64,000 nucleotides of DNA from an uncultured Oscillospiraceae bacterium (GTDB lineage: Bacteria; Bacillota; Clostridia; Oscillospirales; Oscillospiraceae), in NCBI GenBank assembly GCA_947589225.1, contig CANQBC010000004.1:1-64000 (forward strand), in the 5' to 3' direction. The notes below the pieces were generated by a model. It was given only the letters and a program-made list of their open reading frames with translations. It did not search any database and was not told the DNA's origin. Position numbers and translations under genes: made by a program. Numbering within the stretch: position 1 is the first letter of the stretch; each line of letters opens with the position of its first letter. This document shows, piece by piece, positions 1 to 8,809 of the stretch.

Positions 1-29
1 TCCCCGTCGCTTCCCGCGACAGCTTGCCT

Positions 30-58
30 AATATACTACTTCTTCTCCTCCTTGTCAA
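30..58 (-). promoter_or_regulatory. Sigma-A promoter reading out of the window
   Basis: On the minus strand a perfect -35 TTGACA (53-58) and a -10 TATATT (30-35) are separated by exactly 17 bp. It would drive a gene lying left of base 1, which is not visible here. Confidence 0.6.
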
Positions 59-104
59 CACCTTTTTTCGCTTTTTTCGAAAAAAAATTATGGATCCCCG
101 GGTA

Positions 105-133
105 TTGCCAACGACATCACGCTGTTATATAAT
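105..133 (+). promoter_or_regulatory. Promoter of the first SLH protein gene
   Basis: TTGCCA (105-110) and TATAAT (128-133) have a 17-bp spacer. Transcription would begin near 140, about 70 bases before the start codon at 212. The leader carries the small dyad CCGGCG/CGCCGG region around 147-170. Confidence 0.6.
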
Positions 134-211
134 AATTGTAATGTATCCGGCGTCATGTATCAACCGCCGGATGCGGCTATTATATTCTTTGACGTGGGGG
201 TATGATGTAAA

Positions 212-1744
212 ATGAGAAAATCCGTTTCCTTGTTACTTGTCCTTGTTCTACTGCTGGCCGCAGCTCCCTCCGCCCTTGCCGACGAGGCGGCCGGTAATTA
301 TGACGCCGAAGCCGGCGACGATATTATTTCGCCGGATTGGGACAATTTCGGGACAGATTGGTACAGCCCCGGTATGTTTACCGACGTACCCGAGGGCGCG
401 TGGTACGAGGACGCGCTGGAGCATTGCTATGACGCCGGCATTGTGGAAGGCGTCACCGACACCGCCTTTTCCCCCAACGGCCCTGTGACCGTCGCCCAGG
501 CCATAGCCTTTGCGGCTCGGACGAGGGAATACTTTATGATGTGGACGTCCGAGGAATTTGTTGAGGGCGCGCCCTGGTATCAGGTCTATGTGGACTACGC
601 CCTGGACACGGGCATCATCACCGCCGGCCAGTTTGCCGACTACAACGCCCCCGCTACCCGGCGGGACGTGGCCGTCATCATGCGCGCCGCCATTGACTTC
701 TCCTTTGATGAGCTCTGCCCGGAGGTCTGCGGTGTGGCGGACGGGGTGATACCCGACGTTGAGGCGGGCGATCCCGGCTATGACGCCATATATGACCTCT
801 ATCGCGCCGGGGTGCTCACCGGCACCGGGAACGGCAGCTTCAACCCGAACGCGAAAATAACCCGCGCGGAGACCGTGGCCATTCTGGGCCGTATCATCTC
901 CGATTACGAAAGGCCCATATTCCTCCTCACCGGCAGTGGCATGTACAACGTCTATGTGGGCGGCCTTGGCTTTAAGGTTCCCAAGGGCTTCACGCTGGAG
1001 TACTGGTACGACGATATGGCGGATCTTTACGCCTATGATGAAAACGGCGACGTCTCCGCCTATATCCAAATCTTCTCCATGCTGTATCCCATAACCCAGG
1101 AGGCATTTGACGAGAAGGGAAAGGAGCTTCTCTCCGGCTCCCTCTCCGCTGCGGGCGTCGAGACGGGCGGCAGGGAGCCGGTCATCTCCGACTCCGCCAT
1201 TGCCGGTCTCCACGCCTACACCCTCACCCGGACATATGAGATCGACACGGGCGGGGAACAGGGGCTCGTCTCCACCCTCAGGCGGGAGGAGCTGGCCTTC
1301 AACCCCAACAACAGCACCCTTGTCTGCATCGTTTTCTCGGCTCCGGAGGAAACCGCGGCCAGCTTTATGCCCGCGTATGAATCCATGCTGGCAGGCGCCG
1401 TGGTAGACGAAAACAACGTGGGAGGCGAGGTCAACGAGGAGCTTGAAGCGCTCATGGACAAGGTGGTGGAATTCGTTCCCCAGTATTTTGAGTTCGCCCA
1501 AAGATTCTCGGAGACATTGAAAAAGGAGCTTCCCGACCTGTATGACGAGCTCATGGAGCAGACCACGCAGCTCATCGCGCTTGTCATGGAGCTGTCGGAG
1601 TTTGACACCTCCGACCTCACGGAGGCCGACGCCATGTACCTGATGGGCCGCGTCATGGAGCTTATTTCCTCCATCCCCGGGGCGGAGGAGTCCCTGGAGG
1701 GGGTCTTCAACGACCTGGGTCTGGGGGATCTCATAACCGCGTGA
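212..1744 (+). CDS. Secreted S-layer homology (SLH) domain protein
   Basis: The 510-residue product starts with a classical signal peptide (residues 1-23, cleaved after ALA). Three SLH repeats follow at about 55-107, 115-162 and 178-231; the clearest signatures are FTDVPEGAWYEDAL and GSFNPNAKITRAETVAIL. SLH domains dock surface proteins to secondary cell wall polymers, so this should sit on the outer cell wall. The remaining 280 residues have no family I can name; residues 240-400 form a compact domain that is repeated in the protein encoded downstream, followed by an acidic helical tail. The start is fixed by the signal peptide and the promoter at 105-133. Confidence 0.85.
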   Translation: MRKSVSLLLVLVLLLAAAPSALADEAAGNYDAEAGDDIISPDWDNFGTDWYSPGMFTDVPEGAWYEDALEHCYDAGIVEGVTDTAFSPNGPVTVAQAIAFAARTREYFMMWTSEEFVEGAPWYQVYVDYALDTGIITAGQFADYNAPATRRDVAVIMRAAIDFSFDELCPEVCGVADGVIPDVEAGDPGYDAIYDLYRAGVLTGTGNGSFNPNAKITRAETVAILGRIISDYERPIFLLTGSGMYNVYVGGLGFKVPKGFTLEYWYDDMADLYAYDENGDVSAYIQIFSMLYPITQEAFDEKGKELLSGSLSAAGVETGGREPVISDSAIAGLHAYTLTRTYEIDTGGEQGLVSTLRREELAFNPNNSTLVCIVFSAPEETAASFMPAYESMLAGAVVDENNVGGEVNEELEALMDKVVEFVPQYFEFAQRFSETLKKELPDLYDELMEQTTQLIALVMELSEFDTSDLTEADAMYLMGRVMELISSIPGAEESLEGVFNDLGLGDLITA

Positions 1745-1754
1745 GCCGCCCCGC

Positions 1755-1912
1755 CGCGTACACAAGGCAGCAGGAGCCAAATCCACGCCAGTTTCCGGCG
1801 GTGGATCGCCCCGTGCGGTGTCAAAGCCCTTGCCGGCGCAAGGTGACAGGCGGAAAAGCGCCGAAAAGGAGCCGCGTGGAGCGGTGTGCGCGCTCTATTT
1901 CCGTCACCCCAG
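1755..1912 (+). repeat. Degenerate copy of the queT-leader palindromic element
   Basis: This intergenic stretch between the two SLH genes is similar in order and sequence to the element at 44567-44767. Shared blocks include GTCAAAGCCCTTG, GCGCCGAAAAGG and CCGCGTGGAG, plus a terminal CCGTCACC. The central part is shorter here and the outer 27-base arms have decayed, so the closing stem is lost. It contains no credible gene. Confidence 0.5.
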
Positions 1913-1943
1913 CCTACATATACGCTGTACGGAGAAGTTGAGA

Positions 1944-3161
1944 ATGAAAAAAGCGGTTTCTTTAATCCTCTCCCTTGTTCTCCCGCTCATCCCCGCTCCA
2001 GCCGCGTTGGCAGACGGCGCGGATGCCGTCCCGGTCTATGAACCGGGCACGTTTGTGGACGTCCCGGACGGCGCCTGGTACATGGACGAGCTGATCGTCT
2101 GCTATGAGTCGGGATTCATGAAGGGCAAGACCCCCGCTGTGTTCGCGCCGGCGGAGTCCATCACTCTTGCCGAGTCCATAGCCATCGCCGCGCGGGTACA
2201 CCTCTCCCGGGATAGTGAGGCCGGGAAAAAAGCAGGATTCACTCAGGGCATGCCCTGGTATCAGGTCTATGTGGATTACGCGCTGGAGAACGGCATCATC
2301 AGAGACGGGGAGTTCCCCGACTATAACGCCCCAGCCACAAGGCGGCAGTTCGCGGGTATCATGTACCGCGCCCTTCAAGACACGCCCCTGCCCGATGTAA
2401 GCTGTGTGGAGGACGGGGCTATACCCGATGTGGATCCGTCCAGCCCCTACTATGACGAGATTTACGGACTCTACCGGGCCGGCATTCTGGCCGGGACCTA
2501 CGGCGGAAGCTTCCTGCCCGGCAGCAGTATCGCCCGCTGCGAAGCGGCGGCCATCGTGGCCCGCTCGGAGGAGCCGGCGCTTCTTAAACGGTTTATGCTC
2601 ACAAGGGACGGCTTTTTCAGCTGCTACGAGGGCGGCGTCGGCTTCAAGGTGCCCTCCTGCTATACCGTCCGGGAAAACGCGGCGGGCGTAAACGGCTTTC
2701 TGGCAAAAGAAAACGGCAAGGTCGCGGGAGCGATGGTGGTATTGTCCCGGTATCTGCCCATGTCCAGGGCGGATTTTGAAGATAACCGCACGGCGTTGGC
2801 GGAGGCCGTCGTGAAAGCGGCGGGCCTGTCTCCCATCTCCTCCCCCGTCATCTCCGAGGGTACGCTTCTCGGCTTTCCGGCCGTGACTGTGGAGCTTGAC
2901 TCGACCGAGACGGGGAGCGTCAAGGCTTCAACGCGCTACCGCGTCGACATATTCCTGAACGTCAAAAACAGCAGGATGGTTGCCGTCATACTGGGCTATA
3001 CCATAGGGTGCGAGCGCGACTATACGGCGCTTTACACGGACATGCTGGGTACCGCCAAGGCGGACGGGGCCGCCGGCTCCAGCGCCAACGCGCGCCCGGG
3101 GGTCGCGCAAATCGTGTGCGGCAAATTAAATGGATTGGATAAATTACCCGTGGAATCCTGA
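1944..3161 (+). CDS. Secreted S-layer homology (SLH) domain protein, paralogue
   Basis: The 405-residue product begins with a signal peptide (MKKAVSLILSLVLPLIPAPAALA), which fixes the start at ATG 1944; a longer reading from 1818 would put 42 unlikely residues ahead of it. SLH repeats lie at about 34-85, 95-145 and 160-205. The C-terminal 180 residues are related to the matching part of the previous protein (shared pattern FMLT..G....Y.GGVGFKVP). The acidic tail of the first protein is absent. The pair therefore looks like a tandem duplication, probably both displayed on the cell wall. Confidence 0.82.
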   Translation: MKKAVSLILSLVLPLIPAPAALADGADAVPVYEPGTFVDVPDGAWYMDELIVCYESGFMKGKTPAVFAPAESITLAESIAIAARVHLSRDSEAGKKAGFTQGMPWYQVYVDYALENGIIRDGEFPDYNAPATRRQFAGIMYRALQDTPLPDVSCVEDGAIPDVDPSSPYYDEIYGLYRAGILAGTYGGSFLPGSSIARCEAAAIVARSEEPALLKRFMLTRDGFFSCYEGGVGFKVPSCYTVRENAAGVNGFLAKENGKVAGAMVVLSRYLPMSRADFEDNRTALAEAVVKAAGLSPISSPVISEGTLLGFPAVTVELDSTETGSVKASTRYRVDIFLNVKNSRMVAVILGYTIGCERDYTALYTDMLGTAKADGAAGSSANARPGVAQIVCGKLNGLDKLPVES

Positions 3162-3183
3162 TCCACGCGTTTTTCAAAAAGTT

Positions 3184-3216
3184 GAGAGCACCATACCGAT
3201 AAGGTATGGTGCTCTC
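3184..3216 (+). terminator. Hairpin after the second SLH gene
   Basis: A perfect 14-bp stem (GAGAGCACCATACC with its complement) and 5-base loop lies 22 bases after the stop codon. There is only a weak T-tract after it, so it is either a terminator or an mRNA-stabilising hairpin. Confidence 0.55.
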
Positions 3217-3344
3217 TTATGAAGGGGATGGCCGATGACGCGGACGCACCATCAGGCCGCTTACTAATATACACTATTTCGTGAAATTTTACAAGGGGTT
3301 GCGGGGAATTTTTTATTCGTCCGTTGATTTTAATGTTTAAAAAA

Positions 3345-3379
3345 GCGAAAGCGGCCCGTCATGGCGGGAGAGGGGCCGC
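3345..3379 (-). terminator. Terminator of the PstS-like gene
   Basis: Read on the minus strand, a GCGGCCC/GGGCCGC stem is followed by TTTCGCTTTTTT. It lies about 80 bases downstream of the stop codon at 3457. Confidence 0.6.
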
Positions 3380-3456
3380 CATTTGGATAGGCTGACATTT
3401 TTCAGGCAGGCCCTGGTAAAGCGGGTACTATGAATCTCCGGTCCGGTAAAAGCGGG

Positions 3457-5346
3457 TCAGTCGCCCTCATATCCCAGGTACGCCCTGAACACCACGTTCA
3501 TAGTTTCCATATCATAGTAGGTCGCGTAGTTGAGGGCCGTAAGCTCAATAAGGCCGTCCAGAAGCCGGACATCCTCGTACCAGTTAAAGCCCGTCAGGGT
3601 AAGCTCGGGAAGCGAGGTGCCGTCGCGTCTGAAATAGGCGCGGTAAGAGGGCTCGGAGTACCGCACGGTCTTTACAAGGGGCTCCGCGTCCGCGCCGCGT
3701 ATCTCGTCGAATACGTACTCGCCATTCTCGGGAAGCCCGGGGGACTGCCCGGCGCGGTAGATGATGTCGAACCAGTCATTCGCGGGCATATTCTCCCGCT
3801 CCAGGGTCTCCCGGTTAAACAATATCACTTCGTCCGTCTCGCCGTCGTAGGAGAGGGAGACATATTTGTCGATCCACTCGCCGCCATATCCGCCCTCCCG
3901 GGCGCTCCAGACGAGGGCGTTAAACTCCTCCCGGGTCATGCCAAGGACGTCGATGGAGATCCGGCCGCAGGGGTTTGCGTCGTAGTCATACAGCGTCATG
4001 CTGTCCTCGTCGAAGAATATGACTCCATCATGGGTAAAGCTTGTGGCAAGGTACCAATGATCCGCACACCACCCGCCGTCACGGGATGCCGCGGCGACGC
4101 GGGGGCCGTCCGCTGTGCCCTTTTGCAGCGCAAGGATATTGCCCCGCGCTTCCACATTGGAGTAGACGGGGTCGACCACCACCCTGCCGTCGCGGGTCAT
4201 CAGGCCGTAGAGACATCCGGTGCCGGCGGGCCAGTCATCCATCAGGCGCCTGCCGGCGTAGGGGACAAGGGCGCCGTAGTTGCCGGGGACAAGCTCCGGC
4301 CGATAGTCCGAGTACCATCGGGAGCCCACAAGGGGAAGGAATTTTCTTTCAGAGGGGGCGGTGTCGAGTATCGAGACGTAACCCTCTGCCGCTATAAGCT
4401 TCTGACCGCTATCGGAGAGAAGCCAGTCGTAGATGACCCGCGCCGGGGCGTCATCCGAAAGATTCGCCGGGATGACCACGTATTTGGGGTTCACAAGGGG
4501 ATATGTCCCGCTTCTGATAGTATTCGGGTCGGGCTCCACGCCCTCAAGCTTCAGAAGCTTCAGACCCTCGGCGGCGCGCATCTCCTGGGCGTAGTAGTAC
4601 ACGGAGTAGCCTATGGCGCCGGGGGAGTTGTCGTAGCCCTTGACCGCCTCCATCAGCTCCCCCATGGTGGTGGCTATCCAGTCGGTGGGGGCCTCCATCA
4701 TGGGAGTTCCGTTCATCACAAGTTTCTCCATGAGTGTCTGGCTGCCGGCGCCCTGGTTGCGCTGGAAGGGTATGATCCGCCGATCCTCGCCGCCCAGCTC
4801 CTTCCAGTTCGTTATCTCGCCGGAGTATATGCGCCGGGCCTCGTCCACCGTGATGGAGTCCACGGGGTTATCCTCGTTGACAACGAACACGAAGGCGTCT
4901 GTGGCAAATGGGCTCTTTTCCCACTCAAAGCCCAGCCTCTCCTTCTCCTCCGTCACCTCCCCGTTTGACTCGCCCACGATGAGGATGTCCGCGTCGCCGT
5001 GAATAAGGTTCATGTAGGCGTTGGTGGTCTTGGCGAAGTGGATAAGATCCGCCGCGTCCTCGCGGCTCTCCCCCAGCACCGCCGCGCAGACAGCCTGGGC
5101 AAGGGGCGCGGTGGAAGTGGAGCCGTCAAAGCGCGGGAGCTCATCCCTTGTGAAGCGGGGCGCCCCGATCGCCTCACCGGGGGACTCCGGCACGTCGGGG
5201 GTATCCTGCGGATCAGGCACGGCCGGCGTGGTCGGATCGCCGGCGGCGCCGCCGGTTTCAGGCATTTCCTGCACCTGAGGCCCCGTACACGCGGCGAGGG
5301 AAAGGGCAAGAGCCGCCGTAAGGAGTATCGCAATAAGCCTTCTCAT
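3457..5346 (-). CDS. PstS-like substrate-binding lipoprotein with extra C-terminal half
   Basis: The 629-residue product has a lipoprotein signal peptide with lipobox LAAC (Cys20). Residues 60-330 match the periplasmic phosphate-binding (PstS/PBP) fold: FDGSTSTAPL near the start of the domain, FVVNEDNPVDSIT, the SGEITNWKELGG motif and FQRNQGAGSQT, which in this family surrounds the anion site. Ordinary PstS proteins end near 330. Here another 300 residues follow, including YGLMTRDGRVVVDPVYSNV, which resembles a WG/KWG-type beta repeat. No pst permease genes are adjacent, so it may be a sensor or scavenging protein rather than a transporter subunit. The start ATG has GAGGTGAT just upstream. 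Confidence 0.75.
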   Translation of the reverse strand: MRRLIAILLTAALALSLAACTGPQVQEMPETGGAAGDPTTPAVPDPQDTPDVPESPGEAIGAPRFTRDELPRFDGSTSTAPLAQAVCAAVLGESREDAADLIHFAKTTNAYMNLIHGDADILIVGESNGEVTEEKERLGFEWEKSPFATDAFVFVVNEDNPVDSITVDEARRIYSGEITNWKELGGEDRRIIPFQRNQGAGSQTLMEKLVMNGTPMMEAPTDWIATTMGELMEAVKGYDNSPGAIGYSVYYYAQEMRAAEGLKLLKLEGVEPDPNTIRSGTYPLVNPKYVVIPANLSDDAPARVIYDWLLSDSGQKLIAAEGYVSILDTAPSERKFLPLVGSRWYSDYRPELVPGNYGALVPYAGRRLMDDWPAGTGCLYGLMTRDGRVVVDPVYSNVEARGNILALQKGTADGPRVAAASRDGGWCADHWYLATSFTHDGVIFFDEDSMTLYDYDANPCGRISIDVLGMTREEFNALVWSAREGGYGGEWIDKYVSLSYDGETDEVILFNRETLERENMPANDWFDIIYRAGQSPGLPENGEYVFDEIRGADAEPLVKTVRYSEPSYRAYFRRDGTSLPELTLTGFNWYEDVRLLDGLIELTALNYATYYDMETMNVVFRAYLGYEGD

Positions 5347-5402
5347 AAAAGATCACCTCGTCTCAAGTATACCCGATTCGGGCGGTTTTTCCGATGAGAT
5401 AC

Positions 5403-5434
5403 GAAAAACCCATCCGACGGCGAATGGGTTTTTC
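5403..5434 (-). terminator. Terminator of the lipid-type biosynthesis pair
   Basis: An 11-bp stem GAAAAACCCAT/ATGGGTTTTTC lies directly after the reductase stop codon. It ends in a T-rich arm on the minus strand and separates this operon from the PstS-like gene. Confidence 0.7.
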
Positions 5435-5436
5435 TG

Positions 5437-6237
5437 TCATTTCGCGTAGAGGAAATACACGACGAGGTTGACAAGCCGCGCCGGCAAAAGCCGGGTCAGC
5501 ATCACCAGGGCCTTGTAGGAAAAGCCGATGCTGGAGGCGGGCGGGACGGACTTGCGCAGGGCCATTTTGCGGATATATCTCCCCGCCACAGCCGGGGCCA
5601 TGCCGGTGCGCTCGTCGTGCTCCATCCGGGAGACGGACCGGGCGATGCGCCCGCCGTAGATCTCGTCCCCCGCCGGGGACTTCTCCCTGGCGTCGGTGAA
5701 GCCCGTGGCGATGTCGCCGGGCATGACCGCCGTTAAGGTGACACCGTAGGGACGCAGTTCATTGCGCAGGGCCGCCACATAGGCGTTCAGCGCCGCCTTG
5801 GAGGCGGAGTAGTAGGTCTGGAAGGGGATGGAGATGGCCCCCGCCACGGAGGACACCACCACGATCCGCCCGCTTTTTTGCTCCCGCATGGCGGGCAGGA
5901 CGGCCTTCACCGCGTTCACCACGCCGAAGAAGTTGACGTCCAGCTGCTTTTTTGCCGCCTCAAGCTCCGTAAACTCCACCGCGCCTGAGATGCCAAAGCC
6001 CGCGCAGCAGACGAGGATGTCGATCCGCCCCTCCTTTTCAAGGACGGCTTTGACCACCCGCTCCATGGCGTGGGTGTCGGTGACGTCGCCGGGGAGGTGG
6101 ACGGCGTTTGGAAGCGCGATGTCCCGCCGGCTGGTCTCGTACACCGTGACCCCGGCCTCATGAAGGGCGTTCACCGCCGCAAGGCCGATGCCGCTGGAGC
6201 CGCCGGTGACCAGGGCGACCTTCTTCTCCCTCAGCAT
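5437..6237 (-). CDS. Short-chain dehydrogenase/reductase, candidate 3-keto-sphingoid-type reductase
   Basis: The 266-residue product is a classical SDR: the cofactor motif TGGSSGIG is at residues 10-17, NAG is replaced by CAGFG in the middle, the catalytic Ser lies in VVSSVAG and the Tyr-Lys pair in YYSASK. A C-terminal hydrophobic segment (LVNLVVYFLYAK) may attach it to the membrane, as in 3-ketodihydrosphingosine reductases. The start ATG at 6237 overlaps the end of the upstream gene by 7 bases (ATGCTGA), which implies translational coupling. The substrate is inferred from that neighbour, a serine-palmitoyltransferase-like enzyme; a general ketoreductase is the alternative. Confidence 0.75.
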   Translation of the reverse strand: MLREKKVALVTGGSSGIGLAAVNALHEAGVTVYETSRRDIALPNAVHLPGDVTDTHAMERVVKAVLEKEGRIDILVCCAGFGISGAVEFTELEAAKKQLDVNFFGVVNAVKAVLPAMREQKSGRIVVVSSVAGAISIPFQTYYSASKAALNAYVAALRNELRPYGVTLTAVMPGDIATGFTDAREKSPAGDEIYGGRIARSVSRMEHDERTGMAPAVAGRYIRKMALRKSVPPASSIGFSYKALVMLTRLLPARLVNLVVYFLYAK

Positions 6238-7418
6238 AGATTGTTGGCCTTCAGCACCTTCTGGATGATGCCGGCGGCCTCCTCCACCAAAGCTTCGGTG
6301 TGGGTGGCCATCAGGGAGGTACGCAGCAGGCACTCGTGGGGGGCCACCGCGGGGGGAATGGAGGTGTTGACGTACACGCCCTCGTCAAAGAGCTGCTTGG
6401 TGATGGTGAGGGTGTCGATCATCTCATATGTATAGATGGGGATGATGGGCGTTTCGCTCTGACGGATCTTGATCCCCCGGTCGGTGAGCTGTTTTCTGAA
6501 GTAGGCGGAGATGTGCTGGAGGTTGTCCACCAGCTCCGGGTGATGCTCCAGCTCGTCCAGCGCCGCCATGGCGGTGGCGCAGGAGGCGGGGGTGATGGAG
6601 GCGGAGAAGATGAAGGGGCGGGAGGCGTGGCGCACGTAGTCGCACACGTTGGCGCTGGCCGCCATATAGCCGCCCAGGGAGGCCAGGGACTTGGAGAAGG
6701 TGCCCATGTAGATGTCCACGTCGTCCTCAAGGCCGAAGTAGCTGGCGGAACCGCGCCCGCCCTTTCCGATGACGCCCAGGGCGTGGGCGTCGTCCACCAT
6801 GACGCGGGCGCCGTACTTTTTGGCAAGGCGCACGATCTCCGGCAGGTTTGCGATGTCACCGCCCATGGAGAACACGCCGTCGGTGACGACGAGGCACCCG
6901 GCCTCCTCCGGGACCTTCTGGAGCTGCTTTTCCAAATCGGCCATATCGGCGTGGCGGTAGCGGAGCATGGTGCCGTAGGAGAGCTTGCAACCATCATAGA
7001 TGCTGGCGTGGTTCTCCCGGTCGCAAATGACGTAGTCGCCCCGGCCCACCACGGCGGAGATGATGCCAAGGTTGGACTGGAAGCCGGTGGAGAAGGTGAC
7101 CACGCCCTCCTTGCCCAGGAACTTCGCAAGCTTCGCCTCCAGCTCCAGGTGAAGCTCTAAGGTGCCGTTCAAAAACCGGGAGCCGGAGCAGCCGGTGCCG
7201 TACTTCTCGATGGCCTTCACGCCGGCCTCGATGACGCGGGGGTTGGTGGTGAGGCCGAGGTAGTTGTTGGACCCCAGCATAATGCGGCGCTTGCCCTCCA
7301 TGATGACCTCCACGTCCTGGCGCGACTCCAGCGCGTGGAAGTAGGGGTAGATGCCAAGGCGGCGGGCCTCCTCCGCCTGAACGTTCCCGTGTACGAGCTT
7401 TGTGAATATATCGGTCAT
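6231..7418 (-). CDS. PLP-dependent alpha-oxoamine synthase, serine palmitoyltransferase-like
   Basis: The 395-residue enzyme belongs to the family that condenses an amino acid with an acyl-CoA and releases CO2 (KBL, BioF, HemA, SPT). The PLP lysine lies in GTFSKSLASLGGY, the aspartate in VDDAHALG and the quinonoid-stabilising His in DRENHASIYDG. The segment YGTGCSGSRFLNGT is closer, from memory, to bacterial SPT than to Kbl, which has GFGMASVRFICGT there. It starts after TGGAGG and is coupled to an SDR by a 7-base overlap. Together they could make 3-ketosphinganine and reduce it. Glycine C-acetyltransferase is the conservative alternative, but no threonine dehydrogenase is nearby. Confidence 0.8.
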   Translation of the reverse strand: MTDIFTKLVHGNVQAEEARRLGIYPYFHALESRQDVEVIMEGKRRIMLGSNNYLGLTTNPRVIEAGVKAIEKYGTGCSGSRFLNGTLELHLELEAKLAKFLGKEGVVTFSTGFQSNLGIISAVVGRGDYVICDRENHASIYDGCKLSYGTMLRYRHADMADLEKQLQKVPEEAGCLVVTDGVFSMGGDIANLPEIVRLAKKYGARVMVDDAHALGVIGKGGRGSASYFGLEDDVDIYMGTFSKSLASLGGYMAASANVCDYVRHASRPFIFSASITPASCATAMAALDELEHHPELVDNLQHISAYFRKQLTDRGIKIRQSETPIIPIYTYEMIDTLTITKQLFDEGVYVNTSIPPAVAPHECLLRTSLMATHTEALVEEAAGIIQKVLKANNLC

Positions 7419-7524
7419 AGATGTTTGCCTCCATTTATAAGATGTATTCCAGCCTCCGGCCCGCCCTTTCGCGGTCCGGGGGATTTATATGAATTGAAAT
7501 TGAAAAGAGCGGCCGTTCCCGCGC

Positions 7525-8691
7525 TCAGGTCCGTTTCTCCGCGCCATATACCGTGTCGAGGTACTTGCTCACCCAGGCCGGATCCCGGTCCTGGGTGTAC
7601 TCGTCGATTTGGCAGTCTTTGTAAAGGTCGTCCGCCACCTCCAGTATGATGTCGTGAAGCTCCAGATCTTTCTTGAACTTCTCCGGGATGGTCTCATACC
7701 CCAGGGACGCGCCCAGGATGTTCCCGGCGATCGCCCCGGTGGAGTCGCTGTCGCCGGAGTGGTTGACGGCGGCGATGAGGCACTTTTCAAAGTCGTCGCG
7801 ATACCGCACGGCGCAGTAGACGGCGATGGCAAGGGCCTCGTCCCCCACCCAGCCCTCGCCCAGGGCGCGGATGTTGTCAAGGTCGGCCTCCCCGTTGTGG
7901 GCCAGCTCCAGCGCCCGGCGGATCAGGGCATCAAAGTCCCCAAGCCAAACCCTTGAGGTGACCTCCTCGAACCTTGTGGTGACCTCCTCGGGGAAGATCC
8001 ACTGCATGGCGTTGAGCGCGTTGGTGACGGCACTCTCGATGTCGGCGTCCAGCTCAGAGACCAGCCGCACGATGTGGGCCAGCATGGCGGCGGGGACCCA
8101 GCCCATCGCGTTGCCGTGGGTCAGCGCGGCGGCGCGGGCGGCAAGAAGGTCGGACTCCTCGATAGGGTAGCCGGGCCGCTCGCAGAAGTACAGGCCAATG
8201 GGCGCCACGCGCATGACTCCGCCGCAGCCCTTGGAGTCGTTCAGGGGTTTCTCCATGGAGCCGCGGCACCCGGCCCGGATGGCGGACATACAGGTGTTGC
8301 CGGGGGCGCGGGGACTGACCATCTCCGGAAGGTTCATAAGCCAGGACTGGAAAACGCCCGGCTCCCCCATGCCCTCCAGGGGGTATGTCTCCGTCTGGGT
8401 CCTGTACCACCCTTGATAGGCGTAGGCTATGTACCCGTCGTAATCCCCTCCCCAGATGCCCTTGAACTTGCCCCGGGTGGCGCCAAAGAGCAGACCCGTG
8501 GCGGTGAACAACGTCATCTGGGTGTCGTCGGAGATCTGCCCGACGCCGTTTCTCAGCTCGTACGATCGGATGCCCCCCGGCCCGTATTTTTGGAATATGG
8601 CGCGGGAGCTCATAAACTCCACCGCGTATCCCAGCGCGTCCCCGGCGGCTCCGCCGATGAGACAGCCCCGGAATTTGTCCCGGTCCCTCAC
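7525..8691 (-). CDS. ADP-ribosylglycohydrolase family protein
   Basis: The 388-residue protein shows the DraG/ARH signatures: GCLIGGAAGDALGYAVEF at the N terminus, SDDTQMTLFTATGLL (metal-binding Asp-Asp-Thr) near residue 55 and NHSGDSDSTGAIAGNILGA (second metal site) in the C-terminal part. Members remove ADP-ribose from proteins or DNA, or hydrolyse ADP-ribosyl arginine. I chose GTG 8691, which has AGAGGTG upstream. A GTG at 8718 is also in frame but would fall at the predicted transcription start. No partner ADP-ribosyltransferase or dinitrogenase genes are visible. Confidence 0.82.
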   Translation of the reverse strand: MRDRDKFRGCLIGGAAGDALGYAVEFMSSRAIFQKYGPGGIRSYELRNGVGQISDDTQMTLFTATGLLFGATRGKFKGIWGGDYDGYIAYAYQGWYRTQTETYPLEGMGEPGVFQSWLMNLPEMVSPRAPGNTCMSAIRAGCRGSMEKPLNDSKGCGGVMRVAPIGLYFCERPGYPIEESDLLAARAAALTHGNAMGWVPAAMLAHIVRLVSELDADIESAVTNALNAMQWIFPEEVTTRFEEVTSRVWLGDFDALIRRALELAHNGEADLDNIRALGEGWVGDEALAIAVYCAVRYRDDFEKCLIAAVNHSGDSDSTGAIAGNILGASLGYETIPEKFKKDLELHDIILEVADDLYKDCQIDEYTQDRDPAWVSKYLDTVYGAEKRT

Positions 8692-8722
8692 GCGTTTCAC
8701 CTCTCTAAAGTCACACACAGAT

Positions 8723-8751
8723 AATTTACCGCAATTCCATCAATTTGTCAA
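8723..8751 (-). promoter_or_regulatory. Promoter of the ADP-ribosylglycohydrolase gene
   Basis: On the minus strand TTGACA (8746-8751) and TAAATT (8723-8728) are 17 bp apart. The predicted transcript begins near 8716, which supports the downstream GTG start at 8691. Confidence 0.65.
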
Positions 8752-8809
8752 CAAAGATCCCCCGATTTTTCATACGATTCACTAAATTAAAAAAACTTTA
8801 AAAAGGGGG

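Noticed and set aside
24-215. 63-codon frame at the left end
   Set aside because: It crosses the promoter of the SLH gene and overlaps its start; no ribosome binding site.
248-1786. Long minus-strand open frame opposite the first SLH gene
   Set aside because: It is a codon-bias shadow of a GC-rich gene, has no ribosome binding site and no recognisable protein; the plus strand has a signal peptide and SLH motifs.
3430-4968. 512-codon plus-strand open frame opposite the PstS-like gene
   Set aside because: The minus-strand frame contains a lipobox and family motifs; the plus-strand translation is rich in Gly/His/Val shadow composition.
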